Source: Cronobacter condimenti 1330
GTDB taxonomy: Bacteria; Pseudomonadota; Gammaproteobacteria; Enterobacterales; Enterobacteriaceae
Length of the DNA stretch: 64,000 nucleotides
Direction of reading: 5' to 3'
Assembly: GCF_001277255.1 (NCBI RefSeq)
Contig: NZ_CP012264.1
Span: 62,001 to 126,000 of the forward strand
Numbering within the stretch: position 1 is the stretch's first letter; each line of letters starts with the position of its first letter. Under the pieces are notes generated by a model. The model saw only the letters and a list, made by a program, of their open reading frames with translations, did no database searches and had not been told where the DNA came from. The position numbers and the translations under genes are program-made. Of the stretch, positions 25,208 through 32,543 are shown piece after piece.

Positions 25208-25381
25208 ATGGTTTGCGGTAATGTTCTTCGTAATACCGATGGATGTTTGTTAATAGGTAGCACGAAAGGGAACGATTTTGTAGGTGGCAGTGTTGCGAAA
25301 CTAAAAGAGTTAAAGGAGTTCATAACACAAGAGGGCATCGAGAATTTCACCGTCTCAATTACATCTTGTTATGTGGATTGA
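25208..25381 (+). pseudogene. C-terminal fragment resembling a DUF5675-type protein (possible decayed effector)
   Basis: A 57-codon open frame reads MVCGNVLRNTDGCLLIGSTK, continues with GNDFVGGSVAKLKELKEFI, and ends ITSCYVD. The GN...(N/D)T(D/E)GC(I/L)L.G pattern and the following NS/GGS-K-L helix resemble the end of DUF5675 proteins, known from phage and toxin-associated loci. An in-frame TAA precedes it, there is no good ribosome site, and no N-terminal part is visible, so it looks like the tail of a decayed gene. It stops 18 bases before the exported protein at 25400. Family assignment is from memory of the consensus. Confidence 0.45.
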
Positions 25382-25399
25382 AAATAAAGGGAGCTAATA

Positions 25400-26077
25400 A
25401 TGTATAAATTAGTAAGCACCGCACTGCTTTTAGTGTCATTCTCTTCTCAAGTTAACGCCCAGGAAATCAAGCAAGGTATTTTGCAAGCTTACTGGTTACC
25501 GGTGTGGAACGATGATGGTACGCAGAGTACACCCCATCTTAAATATCGCTATATTGCTTCGGTTAACGGCGAAAAGGCTGATAAAGTCATTAATATAGAA
25601 AGCAATGATTCTGAATTAACCCTGCAAAATATTAGTCATTATTTTGACAAGGTGCCACCGAATTTTGTCGAGTTTAAAGAGGGGCATATTGAGCGTGCGG
25701 GTACTATCTCTGTCGCAAAAATGAAAGGGTCTACAGAGTGTAGTCACCACTATTATGAAGCAGAGTTAGTCGCTTTTACCCCGTTAAAAGATAAAACTTT
25801 TAATATTGATAAACTTGAAAAAAGCGCAGGCTGTGAATCTTATCCTTATGCCGTAACTTACACGCTAAAAGAGCAGGCGAAAGATACGCATTTTAAAGCT
25901 TCTCCGGAAGATAGTGCAAAAGATACTGGGGCTATTCCGATGGACTCGCCCTTGATAAAGGTCAAAACGGTAAATGCGCAGTGGATCCAGGCAGCGGTTT
26001 ATGATGAAAGTAAACCTGGGCTAATCGGAACGCCTGGCGGCTATGTTAAAATGAGTTATTTACAGCCTGTTAATTAA
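25400..26077 (+). CDS. exported protein of unknown function, possible immunity protein
   Basis: The 225-residue protein has a signal peptide (MYKLVSTALLLVSFSSQVNA). The mature domain is beta-rich and AT-rich in coding, with Cys at TECSHHYYEAE and SAGCESYPYAVTY that could form a disulfide. A good ribosome site (AAAGGGAG) precedes the ATG. It directly follows the effector-like fragment at 25208-25381 and is closed by a terminator, the usual position of an immunity gene. I do not recognise the family. Confidence 0.55.
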   Translation: MYKLVSTALLLVSFSSQVNAQEIKQGILQAYWLPVWNDDGTQSTPHLKYRYIASVNGEKADKVINIESNDSELTLQNISHYFDKVPPNFVEFKEGHIERAGTISVAKMKGSTECSHHYYEAELVAFTPLKDKTFNIDKLEKSAGCESYPYAVTYTLKEQAKDTHFKASPEDSAKDTGAIPMDSPLIKVKTVNAQWIQAAVYDESKPGLIGTPGGYVKMSYLQPVN

Positions 26078-26090
26078 TAACATGTGCATC

Positions 26091-26116
26091 GGAGCGACAA
26101 TGCTCGCTCCCTTTTT
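26091..26116 (+). terminator. rho-independent terminator
   Basis: The stem GGAGCGA / TCGCTCC with a six-base loop is followed by CTTTTTC, 13 bases after the stop of the exported protein. Confidence 0.75.
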
Positions 26117-26376
26117 CTGATAAAGGGAATGCAGCAAAAGATATCGCCAAATATTGCGAACATGAAGTCAGTGCGCTCATTCCTTTAAAAAGCCCGTTTA
26201 ATCTGAAGTAAAAAATAAGCTTCATTGTCGCAATTGCAGTATTAACCCTGGCGATGCTCTTGGCAGCAAATTTTTACTATAAGCGGTTGGGATAATGCAA
26301 ATGGTCATGCGACGTTATGAAACGGTAATATTTGTGCGGATCATTGTTACTTCCCTATGTCTACAGAGGCTTCGAT
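26117..26376 (+). other. intergenic remnant with two short coding-like pieces
   Basis: In one frame the plus strand reads DKGNAAKDIAKYCEHEVSAL then IPLKSPFNLK and a stop. After that stop it reads KISFIVAIAVLTLAMLLAAN plus a short basic end, a single membrane helix. Neither has a start or ribosome site. They look like the end of a lost gene and a small membrane protein, consistent with decayed effector/immunity DNA. Confidence 0.35.
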
Positions 26377-26745
26377 ATGTCTCCTAAAATAAGGTACTGT
26401 TTTGCAGTGGCGTTCCTTATTTCTTCGCAGACTATGGCGCGCACCACAGAATATAGCCCAGAAGAGTATTTGAAAAATTACGCATTAAGCACCTGTATCG
26501 CACAGGGTTATCAGTCCAAAGAAGTGAAAAACGACGCCGCAGCGGCAGCCAGTGGCTATCTGGAGTTTGGCGATTATTCAATCGAGGCGCATACGGCGGT
26601 CGTCGAGCTTGGGAAGACCTTTCTCGATAAAAAGTATGGCAGCCAGTCGGGTGAGCCGATGACGCTCGCGAAATGCATCGATTTTGTACACAGCGACGAA
26701 CTGGCAACGCTCATTCGCCGCTATAAGGGCCAGCCCGATAACTAA
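26377..26745 (+). CDS. Tai4-family T6SS amidase immunity protein
   Basis: The 122-residue exported protein starts at ATG 26377 (signal peptide MSPKIRYCFAVAFLISSQTMA). The mature part fits Tai4 well: YLKNYALSTCIAQGYQSKEV followed by KNDAAAAASGYLEFGDYSIE, then KKYGSQSGEPMTLAKCIDFVHSDELATLIRRY, with the two conserved Cys. Tai4 blocks the D,L-endopeptidase Tae4 in the periplasm. The next gene is a second Tai4-like protein 25 bases downstream. No tae4 effector is seen, so these are orphan immunities. Confidence 0.8.
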   Translation: MSPKIRYCFAVAFLISSQTMARTTEYSPEEYLKNYALSTCIAQGYQSKEVKNDAAAAASGYLEFGDYSIEAHTAVVELGKTFLDKKYGSQSGEPMTLAKCIDFVHSDELATLIRRYKGQPDN

Positions 26746-26770
26746 ACGGGCCGCGAGAAGGACGCTCATC

Positions 26771-27169
26771 ATGTTAAGAACCTATATCGCAGCGTTGTCC
26801 GTTTTTGCATTTTCTTCCCATAGCGCGCTGGCGCAATCACTCCCTGCCATCAGCGCCTTTTCGCAACCGCAGATTTTTACCCAGTGGGCGCACAGCCGCT
26901 GTATTAGTGCTATCGCCGACAGCGCCGCGCTGAAAGAGGACGCTAACGCCAGCGCCGCCGCCTGGTTTGAAGCGAGTGAATTGCCGGTTGAGGCGTTCAA
27001 CGCCGCGGATAAGGCCATCACCAGGGCGCTACAAACGCCGCTCGGCGGCACGGCGAAAAGCGATTACCGGGTGCTGAAATGCGCGCTGATTGCCCAAAGC
27101 CCGGACATTGACGCGCTGTATAAGCGATTTAGCAGAAAAAAAGCCGCACAAGGCGTGGAAAACTTTTAA
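26771..27169 (+). CDS. Tai4-family immunity protein (tandem copy)
   Basis: The 132-residue exported protein (signal peptide MLRTYIAALSVFAFSSHSALA) begins at ATG 26771, preceded by AAGGA. It has the same architecture as its neighbour: WAHSRCISAIADSAALKEDA continuing NASAAAWFEASEL, and a late Cys in YRVLKCALIAQSPDIDALYKRF. It is a divergent tandem paralogue, presumably matched to another amidase. It ends 229 bases before tagH. Confidence 0.75.
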   Translation: MLRTYIAALSVFAFSSHSALAQSLPAISAFSQPQIFTQWAHSRCISAIADSAALKEDANASAAAWFEASELPVEAFNAADKAITRALQTPLGGTAKSDYRVLKCALIAQSPDIDALYKRFSRKKAAQGVENF

Positions 27170-27398
27170 ATCACAGCCAGGCGCGCCAGCGACTATGTTT
27201 ATGCGCAGCGATGATGTTAATAGCGCTTACATGCATATTATCAATAGAATAAACCCGTCCGGTTGTGAAGCGTGAGGCTAAACGACAGGCAGTCACGGGC
27301 AGCGCGCAAGCGCGGCTCTGTTCCTTAGTACTCAAACGTCGGGCGTCCCGGAAGACCCACGACGTTTGAGCGCTAATAACCCCAGGCAGGAATACGCT

Positions 27399-29318
27399 AT
27401 GCGATTCACCATTACTACCAACAAGCCCGGCCACCAGCCTCCTCAGAGCAGCTGTGACTTCTACCCGCCGGGCGGCACGATTGGCCGTGGTACGGATAAC
27501 AATCTGGTACTGCCGGACAACGAAAGAACGATTTCCCGCCTGCAGGCGATTGTCCATATCTCTGCCGACGGCGAGTGCCGTATTACCAACCGCGGCAACG
27601 TTACCCGCGTGGTGCTGAACGATATCCCGCTGGAGCGCGGCCGTCAGGTTGAGTTGCAGGATGGCGATGTACTGGGCATTGATGATTACCGCATCCAGGT
27701 GAGCGATCTGGCGCTGAACGCGCAGCCGGTCATCGCGATGGCCGCACCGAAACCGAATGTCGCGCCAGAGCCGCCGCAAGCACCGCAGGCCGCGCATCCG
27801 CAACAGCCGCCGAAAGCAGCCGCCCAGGATAACGCACCGACAGCGGTGCCGACAGAAATCTGGGACAGCCTGATGCAGGAGTTTTCTATCTCCGACAGCA
27901 TCAGCCAGGGCCAGAGCCAGAGCCAGACCGCGCGCCCGAAAGCGCCGGAGGCGCAGCCGTTTAACCCGTTCAACGCCCCGAAAGAAGTGGATCGCAATCC
28001 GGAAGATCCGCTGGCGCACTTCCAGAGCGGCGGCAACGAACCGCTGTTTGGTAATGAAAGGGTCAACCCGGACAGCCTGTTCAAAGATGACACGCCGTTC
28101 GATAAAGACAGCATTTTTAACGATGTGACGCCGACCACGCTGGTGCCGCCATCTGACAACCGTCAGGCGACGAAACCGCAGGCGCCGCAAAAAGAGAACG
28201 AAGAGGAACTCGATCCGCTGGCGCTGTTTGGCGGCGTAGGTTCGACGCCTGTACAAAGCCGCAGCGACGATCCGCTCGGCCTGATGATGGGCGGCGCGGT
28301 ACCGCTCACGCAACCGGATGAACTCTCCGCAGGCGCGGCCCCGCTGACGCCGCCGCCGTCTGCACAGCCGCAGACTGAGCCGGTTAAACCGCAGACGCCG
28401 CCGGAAGCCCCGCAGCCGGACATCCTGTCCCCGCTCGCGCCGAATGCCGAAGCGCCGCTGGATCTGGCTTCGCTCGCCGGGTCGCCGCTGTTCCCGGAAG
28501 AAGTGCCGGAAGAGCCGGTCACGCGCGTGGAAGTGCAGCCGGAGCCGCCGGAAGTACAGGATTATGCGGGCATTACGCTGCCGACGCCGCAGACGGTGGT
28601 GCGCAGCGCCGCACAAACGCCGAAAGGCCGCCTGCGTATCGACCCGGTGCAGTCACCCACCAGCCAGGGCGGCGTGCCGACCGCGTCTAATGGCGACGTG
28701 CTGAACGGCGAACTGCTGGAAGCCCTGCTGGAAGGCATGGGGCTTGGTGAACTGCAACCGACACCGCAGTTTGACCGCGACAATATGCGCCAGCTCGGCC
28801 AGATGCTGAGTATGTTCTCGCAGGGCACCGTGGCGCTGCTCTCCTCGCGCTCTATCCTCAAACGCGGCGTGAAAGCCGACATGACGATGGTGCTGGACGA
28901 CGCCAACAACCCGTTCAAACTGCTGCCGTCCGGGAAAACCGTACTGATGCAGATGTTCGGCACCCGTATGCCGGGCTTTATGCCGCCGAAAAAATCGGTG
29001 CGCGACGCGCTTATCGATCTTCAGGCCCACCAGTTAGGGATGATTGCCGGTATTCGCGCCATTATCGCCGCCATGCTGCAATCCTTTAACCCGGAGCAAC
29101 TGGAAGAGGAAGCGAAGCGCGATGGCGTGGTCTCCCGCCTGGCGCTGCCCGCCAGCCGTAAAGCCGCGCTGTGGGATTACTTTGTACGTCGCTACAGCGA
29201 TACCGCGGGCGAAATCGAGGACGATTTCCATACCCTGTTCGGCGAAGCCTTCCTGCACGCTTATGACATGGAAGTGAATCAGTACAAAGACTCACAGAGC
29301 GGATCGGAAGAAGAATGA
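27399..29318 (+). CDS. tagH: T6SS FHA-domain protein TagH (Fha)
   Basis: The 639-residue protein has an N-terminal forkhead-associated domain at residues 1-105 (GGTIGRGTDNNLVLPDNERTISRLQAIVH; phosphothreonine-binding Arg and Ser positions present). A long Pro/Gln/Ala-rich linker spans about residues 120-410. The C-terminal T6SS-FHA domain includes LLEALLEGMGLGELQPT and DRDNMRQLGQMLSMFSQGTVALL. I start it at ATG 27399. It is probably phosphorylated by PpkA (39230) and dephosphorylated by PppA, encoded with an ATGA overlap downstream. Phospho-Fha recruitment triggers assembly. Confidence 0.94.
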   Translation: MRFTITTNKPGHQPPQSSCDFYPPGGTIGRGTDNNLVLPDNERTISRLQAIVHISADGECRITNRGNVTRVVLNDIPLERGRQVELQDGDVLGIDDYRIQVSDLALNAQPVIAMAAPKPNVAPEPPQAPQAAHPQQPPKAAAQDNAPTAVPTEIWDSLMQEFSISDSISQGQSQSQTARPKAPEAQPFNPFNAPKEVDRNPEDPLAHFQSGGNEPLFGNERVNPDSLFKDDTPFDKDSIFNDVTPTTLVPPSDNRQATKPQAPQKENEEELDPLALFGGVGSTPVQSRSDDPLGLMMGGAVPLTQPDELSAGAAPLTPPPSAQPQTEPVKPQTPPEAPQPDILSPLAPNAEAPLDLASLAGSPLFPEEVPEEPVTRVEVQPEPPEVQDYAGITLPTPQTVVRSAAQTPKGRLRIDPVQSPTSQGGVPTASNGDVLNGELLEALLEGMGLGELQPTPQFDRDNMRQLGQMLSMFSQGTVALLSSRSILKRGVKADMTMVLDDANNPFKLLPSGKTVLMQMFGTRMPGFMPPKKSVRDALIDLQAHQLGMIAGIRAIIAAMLQSFNPEQLEEEAKRDGVVSRLALPASRKAALWDYFVRRYSDTAGEIEDDFHTLFGEAFLHAYDMEVNQYKDSQSGSEEE

Positions 29319-30109
29319 ATATCAGCACGGCCTCACTCTCCAGACAAGGCGAGCGCGCCAGCAACCAGGATCAGACGGGAGAGACCGTTGGCGAACGCTC
29401 CGCCTGCTTCGTGGTATGCGACGGGATAGCCGGCCTGCCGGGTGGCGACGTCGCCGCGGCGCTTGCGCGCAACGCCATACTCTCGCGTTTCGATGGCGAG
29501 CAGCATCTTAACGCGCAATACATCCGCGACTATGTGAATCAGGCGAACCAGGCGATCCGCGCCGAGCAAAAGGCGGTGCAGGACTATCACCGCATGGGCA
29601 CGACGCTTGTGAGCCTGTTTATCGATCGCGATTATCATCTGGCCTACTGGGCGCACGCGGGTGACAGTCGCCTGTATCTGTTTCGTCGCGGCTGGCTCTA
29701 TCACGTTACGACCGACCACAGCCTGGTGCAGCAGATGAAAGACGCTGGCCATCAGACGGAAGGGGTGAATGGCAACCTGCTGTACTTTGCGCTCGGGATG
29801 GGCGATGAGGGCCGCGAGCCGAGCTACAGCGACGTGGTGCCGATTGAAGATGGCGACGCGTTTTTGCTCTGTACCGACGGTTTCTGGCACGGCGTGAGCG
29901 AAGAGCAGATGAAAAAATCCCTTCATATGGTGAATACTCCAGATGAATGGCTCACTTTGATGAATCAAATACTGTTGAAAAATGGTGAGCAGGGGCATGA
30001 TAAGCAGGATAATTACAGCGCCGTTGCCGTCTGGGTAGGATCGCCCCAGGATACGACGCTGCTGCATACGCTCTCTGACGCGGCGCAGTTTTTCCCTCTT
30101 CGAGATTAA
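29315..30109 (+). CDS. pppA: T6SS PP2C-family phosphatase PppA
   Basis: The 264-residue protein has a full set of PP2C motifs: SNQDQTGE at the N-terminus, VVCDGIAGLPGGD, AHAGDSRLYLFR, LCTDGFWHGV and KQDNYSAVAVWV, so all metal-ligand aspartates are present. PppA removes the phosphate that PpkA places on Fha and so switches the secretion system off. Translation is coupled to tagH by a four-base overlap. The exported protein at 30128 follows within 20 bases. Confidence 0.94.
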   Translation: MNISTASLSRQGERASNQDQTGETVGERSACFVVCDGIAGLPGGDVAAALARNAILSRFDGEQHLNAQYIRDYVNQANQAIRAEQKAVQDYHRMGTTLVSLFIDRDYHLAYWAHAGDSRLYLFRRGWLYHVTTDHSLVQQMKDAGHQTEGVNGNLLYFALGMGDEGREPSYSDVVPIEDGDAFLLCTDGFWHGVSEEQMKKSLHMVNTPDEWLTLMNQILLKNGEQGHDKQDNYSAVAVWVGSPQDTTLLHTLSDAAQFFPLRD

Positions 30110-30127
30110 AGGCTAACAAGGATTTTT

Positions 30128-31120
30128 ATGAAACTTTGGCTTCCGGGTCTGGCTCTGCTTGCGGCGTCATCCAGCGTCTGGGCAGATAATTTCCGTATCG
30201 TTCAGTCAAATACCCTGAAACTGGATGTCTGGGTAGACAACATCAAAGACAACACTCCGCAAAGCTGGTGCGGCCCTGAGCTGCCGCTGCGTATCGTCAC
30301 TAACGGCGATAAAACGCCAAAAGTGCTGAATGACTTTATGCCGCGTCTTGGCTCGCTCCTGGAAAGCCAGTGCGGCACGCTGAGAACGGTGCGCTGGCAG
30401 TTGAACGACGGGCAGGGTAAAACGCTCGCCCGCGGTACGGCTGTCAAAGGCAATGAATGGAACCCGGTCGTCACGCCGGAGACGGCGCCTGCGCAGACTG
30501 CCGCGACCGAACCCCCTGCGACGACCGACACGCTGCCGCAGGGCCGCCCGGAAGATCTCTCGCCGCCCGCGGATCGTACCCCGTGGCTTGAGTTTAACCT
30601 GCAGGACGGCTGCCATCTGCGCACGTTCTGGAAGGGCGGCGCTGACGCGCGGGCCTTGTTTATTCCGGCGAAAGACGACGGCATCTGCGAGAAAGGCGGC
30701 TGGCTGAATGGCCGCAGCGAAGTCACCCAGATGGGCGTGGCCGGTGAGGAAAAAGTTGCCGTCACCTTTGTGCACGGTTTCCCGATTGTTGGCATCAACG
30801 CGAACGTGGACGCCGATCGCCTGCTTATCACTAGCGTGAATAACGAGCGCATGGTGGTCAGCGATGGTCGCGCCGCGCAAAGCTGGATGATCCTGCCGTA
30901 TAACAGCACGCAAAACGTCTGGCAGGCACAGGGCACCGTGGCGGTTGAAATCTCCCGCGAACAGGCCAGTGACGAGGCGCGTCTGCGCACTCGCCTGGAT
31001 GAGGTGCGTAAAGTCTGGTCTGCCTATCTGGCTCCGGGCGCCACGCTCAATATTCTGCTGGTCGAAGCGCTGCATCCGCAGCTGCGCGACCCTGCGGCGG
31101 GCGCTTACCGCGCGCTGTAA
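30128..31120 (+). CDS. exported protein of unknown function within the T6SS regulatory block
   Basis: The 330-residue protein has a signal peptide (MKLWLPGLALLAASSSVWA). After an N-terminal domain (DNFRIVQSNTLKLDVWVDNI) it has a Pro/Thr/Ala linker near residues 115-140 and a larger C-terminal domain with DGCHLRTFWKGGADARALFIPAKDDGICEKGGW. It is probably periplasmic. It lies between the phosphatase gene and tagJ, so it could feed an envelope signal to the PpkA/PppA switch or stabilise the membrane complex. I do not recognise it as TagQ, TagR, TagS or TagT. Confidence 0.6.
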   Translation: MKLWLPGLALLAASSSVWADNFRIVQSNTLKLDVWVDNIKDNTPQSWCGPELPLRIVTNGDKTPKVLNDFMPRLGSLLESQCGTLRTVRWQLNDGQGKTLARGTAVKGNEWNPVVTPETAPAQTAATEPPATTDTLPQGRPEDLSPPADRTPWLEFNLQDGCHLRTFWKGGADARALFIPAKDDGICEKGGWLNGRSEVTQMGVAGEEKVAVTFVHGFPIVGINANVDADRLLITSVNNERMVVSDGRAAQSWMILPYNSTQNVWQAQGTVAVEISREQASDEARLRTRLDEVRKVWSAYLAPGATLNILLVEALHPQLRDPAAGAYRAL

Positions 31121-31145
31121 TTACCGTTAAACGCCAGGAGCCGTT

Positions 31146-31979
31146 ATGAATACGCTGTATCAACAACTGGCCGGCGCGAGCGTCAGCGACGCGCTGACCC
31201 GTCTTGAGGGCGATATCAAAGCCCAGCCGGGCAACGCCGATCGCCGCGCCGCGTTTGTGCAATTTCTCTGCCTCAACGCGAACTGGACCCGTGCGCTGAC
31301 TCAGCTTAAAAGCTGGGCCGCGCTGGCTCCGCAGGCACAGCCGACCGTGACCCTGCTGCAACAGGCTATTGAAGGCGAGCAGAAGCGCGCCGAGGTGCTG
31401 GCAGGGCGCGCGCGTCCGGCAATGCCGGGCGAACAGTGGCCGTGGCTGGATCTGCTTTTACAGGCATTGTCCGAAACCGACCCGGCGCGCGCCAGCGAAA
31501 TGCGAAGCGAAGCGCTGGAACAGGCGGAAGCCAATCCCGGTGAACTGACGCTTGCCACCGGCGACGAACCGGGCGAGCCGGTGCGCTTTGACTGGCTGAT
31601 GGATGGCGACGCGCGTCTCGGACCGGTGTGCGAGCTTATCGTCAACGGCAACTATTTTTGGGTACCGTTCAGCGCTATTGCTTCCATCCGCTTCCAGGCC
31701 CCGGCGAGCGTGACCGATCTGGTGTGGCGTCACGCGATGGTCCAGCTGGTGGATGGCACAGAGCAGGTCTGCCAGATCCCGGCGCGTTACCCGCTGGAAA
31801 CCGGCGCGGAGGATCGCTTCCTGCTGGCGCGTACGACCGAGTGGCAGCCGCTGGACGCGGAAGGCATTCACTATCTCGGCGCGGGTCAGAAAGTCTGGCT
31901 CAGCGGCGAACAGGAGTTCGCGCTGCTGACGCTGGATATGCTCGCTTTCGGGCAACCGGACGACGCTTCGCATGAATAA
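31146..31979 (+). CDS. tagJ: T6SS accessory protein TagJ (ImpE/SciE family)
   Basis: The 277-residue protein has an N-terminal helical domain (LAGASVSDALTRLEGDIKAQPGNADRRAAFVQFLCLNANWTRALTQL) and the ImpE C-terminal domain (DGDARLGPVCELIVNGNYFWVPFSAI; DLVWRHAMVQLVDGT). In other systems TagJ binds the N-terminus of the small sheath protein TssB and modulates ClpV action. It overlaps tssE by eight bases, supporting coupled translation. Confidence 0.9.
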   Translation: MNTLYQQLAGASVSDALTRLEGDIKAQPGNADRRAAFVQFLCLNANWTRALTQLKSWAALAPQAQPTVTLLQQAIEGEQKRAEVLAGRARPAMPGEQWPWLDLLLQALSETDPARASEMRSEALEQAEANPGELTLATGDEPGEPVRFDWLMDGDARLGPVCELIVNGNYFWVPFSAIASIRFQAPASVTDLVWRHAMVQLVDGTEQVCQIPARYPLETGAEDRFLLARTTEWQPLDAEGIHYLGAGQKVWLSGEQEFALLTLDMLAFGQPDDASHE

Positions 31980-32541
31980 ACCGTATCAGGACGACGGCGG
32001 CGATCTGCTGCGTCAGGGCTACCGTTCGCGCCGCAACACCTCAACGGTTGGCGCGCGCGATAAAATGCAGCCCTCGCTGCTCGACCGCCTGACGGACGAC
32101 GCGCCGGATAAGCGTCAGGAGCCGGTGAACAGCAATCTCGTCTCCCACAGCGCGCTGCGCCGCCATGTCCTGCGCGATTTGCAGTGGCTGTTTAACACCA
32201 TTAACAACGAAGCGCAGCAGGATCTCAGCCGGGTGGACCACGTACGCCGCTCGGTCTGGAATTTCGGCGTGTCGCCGCTCGCGGGCCAGCGAATGTCGGA
32301 GATCGAATGGAACGACATTCAGCAGCGGCTCACCGAGGCGATTTTAAACTTTGAGCCGCGCATTCTGCCGCAGGGGCTGCAAGTGCGCTGCGTTTGCGAT
32401 ACCAAATCGCTTGATCTGCATAACGTATTATCTATCGAGATCAAAGGCCGCCTGTGGTGCGTGCCCTGGCCGCTTGAGTTCCTGTTCCGCACCGATGTGG
32501 ATCTGGAAAACGGCCACTTTGAGCTTAAAGACGCGGGGTAA
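31972..32541 (+). CDS. tssE: T6SS baseplate subunit TssE (gp25-like)
   Basis: The 189-residue protein begins with a polar N-terminus and contains the gp25 domain: QPSLLDRLTDDAPD at about residues 25-40, LRRHVLRDLQWLFNT, DLSRVDHVRRSVWNFGVSPLAG, and the C-terminal EIKGRLWCVPWPLEFLFRTDVDLENGHFEL. TssE nucleates the sheath on the baseplate. Two bases separate it from tssF. Confidence 0.95.
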   Translation: MNKPYQDDGGDLLRQGYRSRRNTSTVGARDKMQPSLLDRLTDDAPDKRQEPVNSNLVSHSALRRHVLRDLQWLFNTINNEAQQDLSRVDHVRRSVWNFGVSPLAGQRMSEIEWNDIQQRLTEAILNFEPRILPQGLQVRCVCDTKSLDLHNVLSIEIKGRLWCVPWPLEFLFRTDVDLENGHFELKDAG

Positions 32542-32543
32542 AC

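Noticed and set aside
22869..27169. A Tae4 amidase effector matching the Tai4-like genes
   Set aside because: No protein with the NlpC/P60-type Cys and His motifs is encoded in or around this region.
27171..28616. Minus-strand frame of 481 codons across tagH
   Set aside because: Arg-rich composition and antisense to the repetitive linker of the FHA protein; not a gene.
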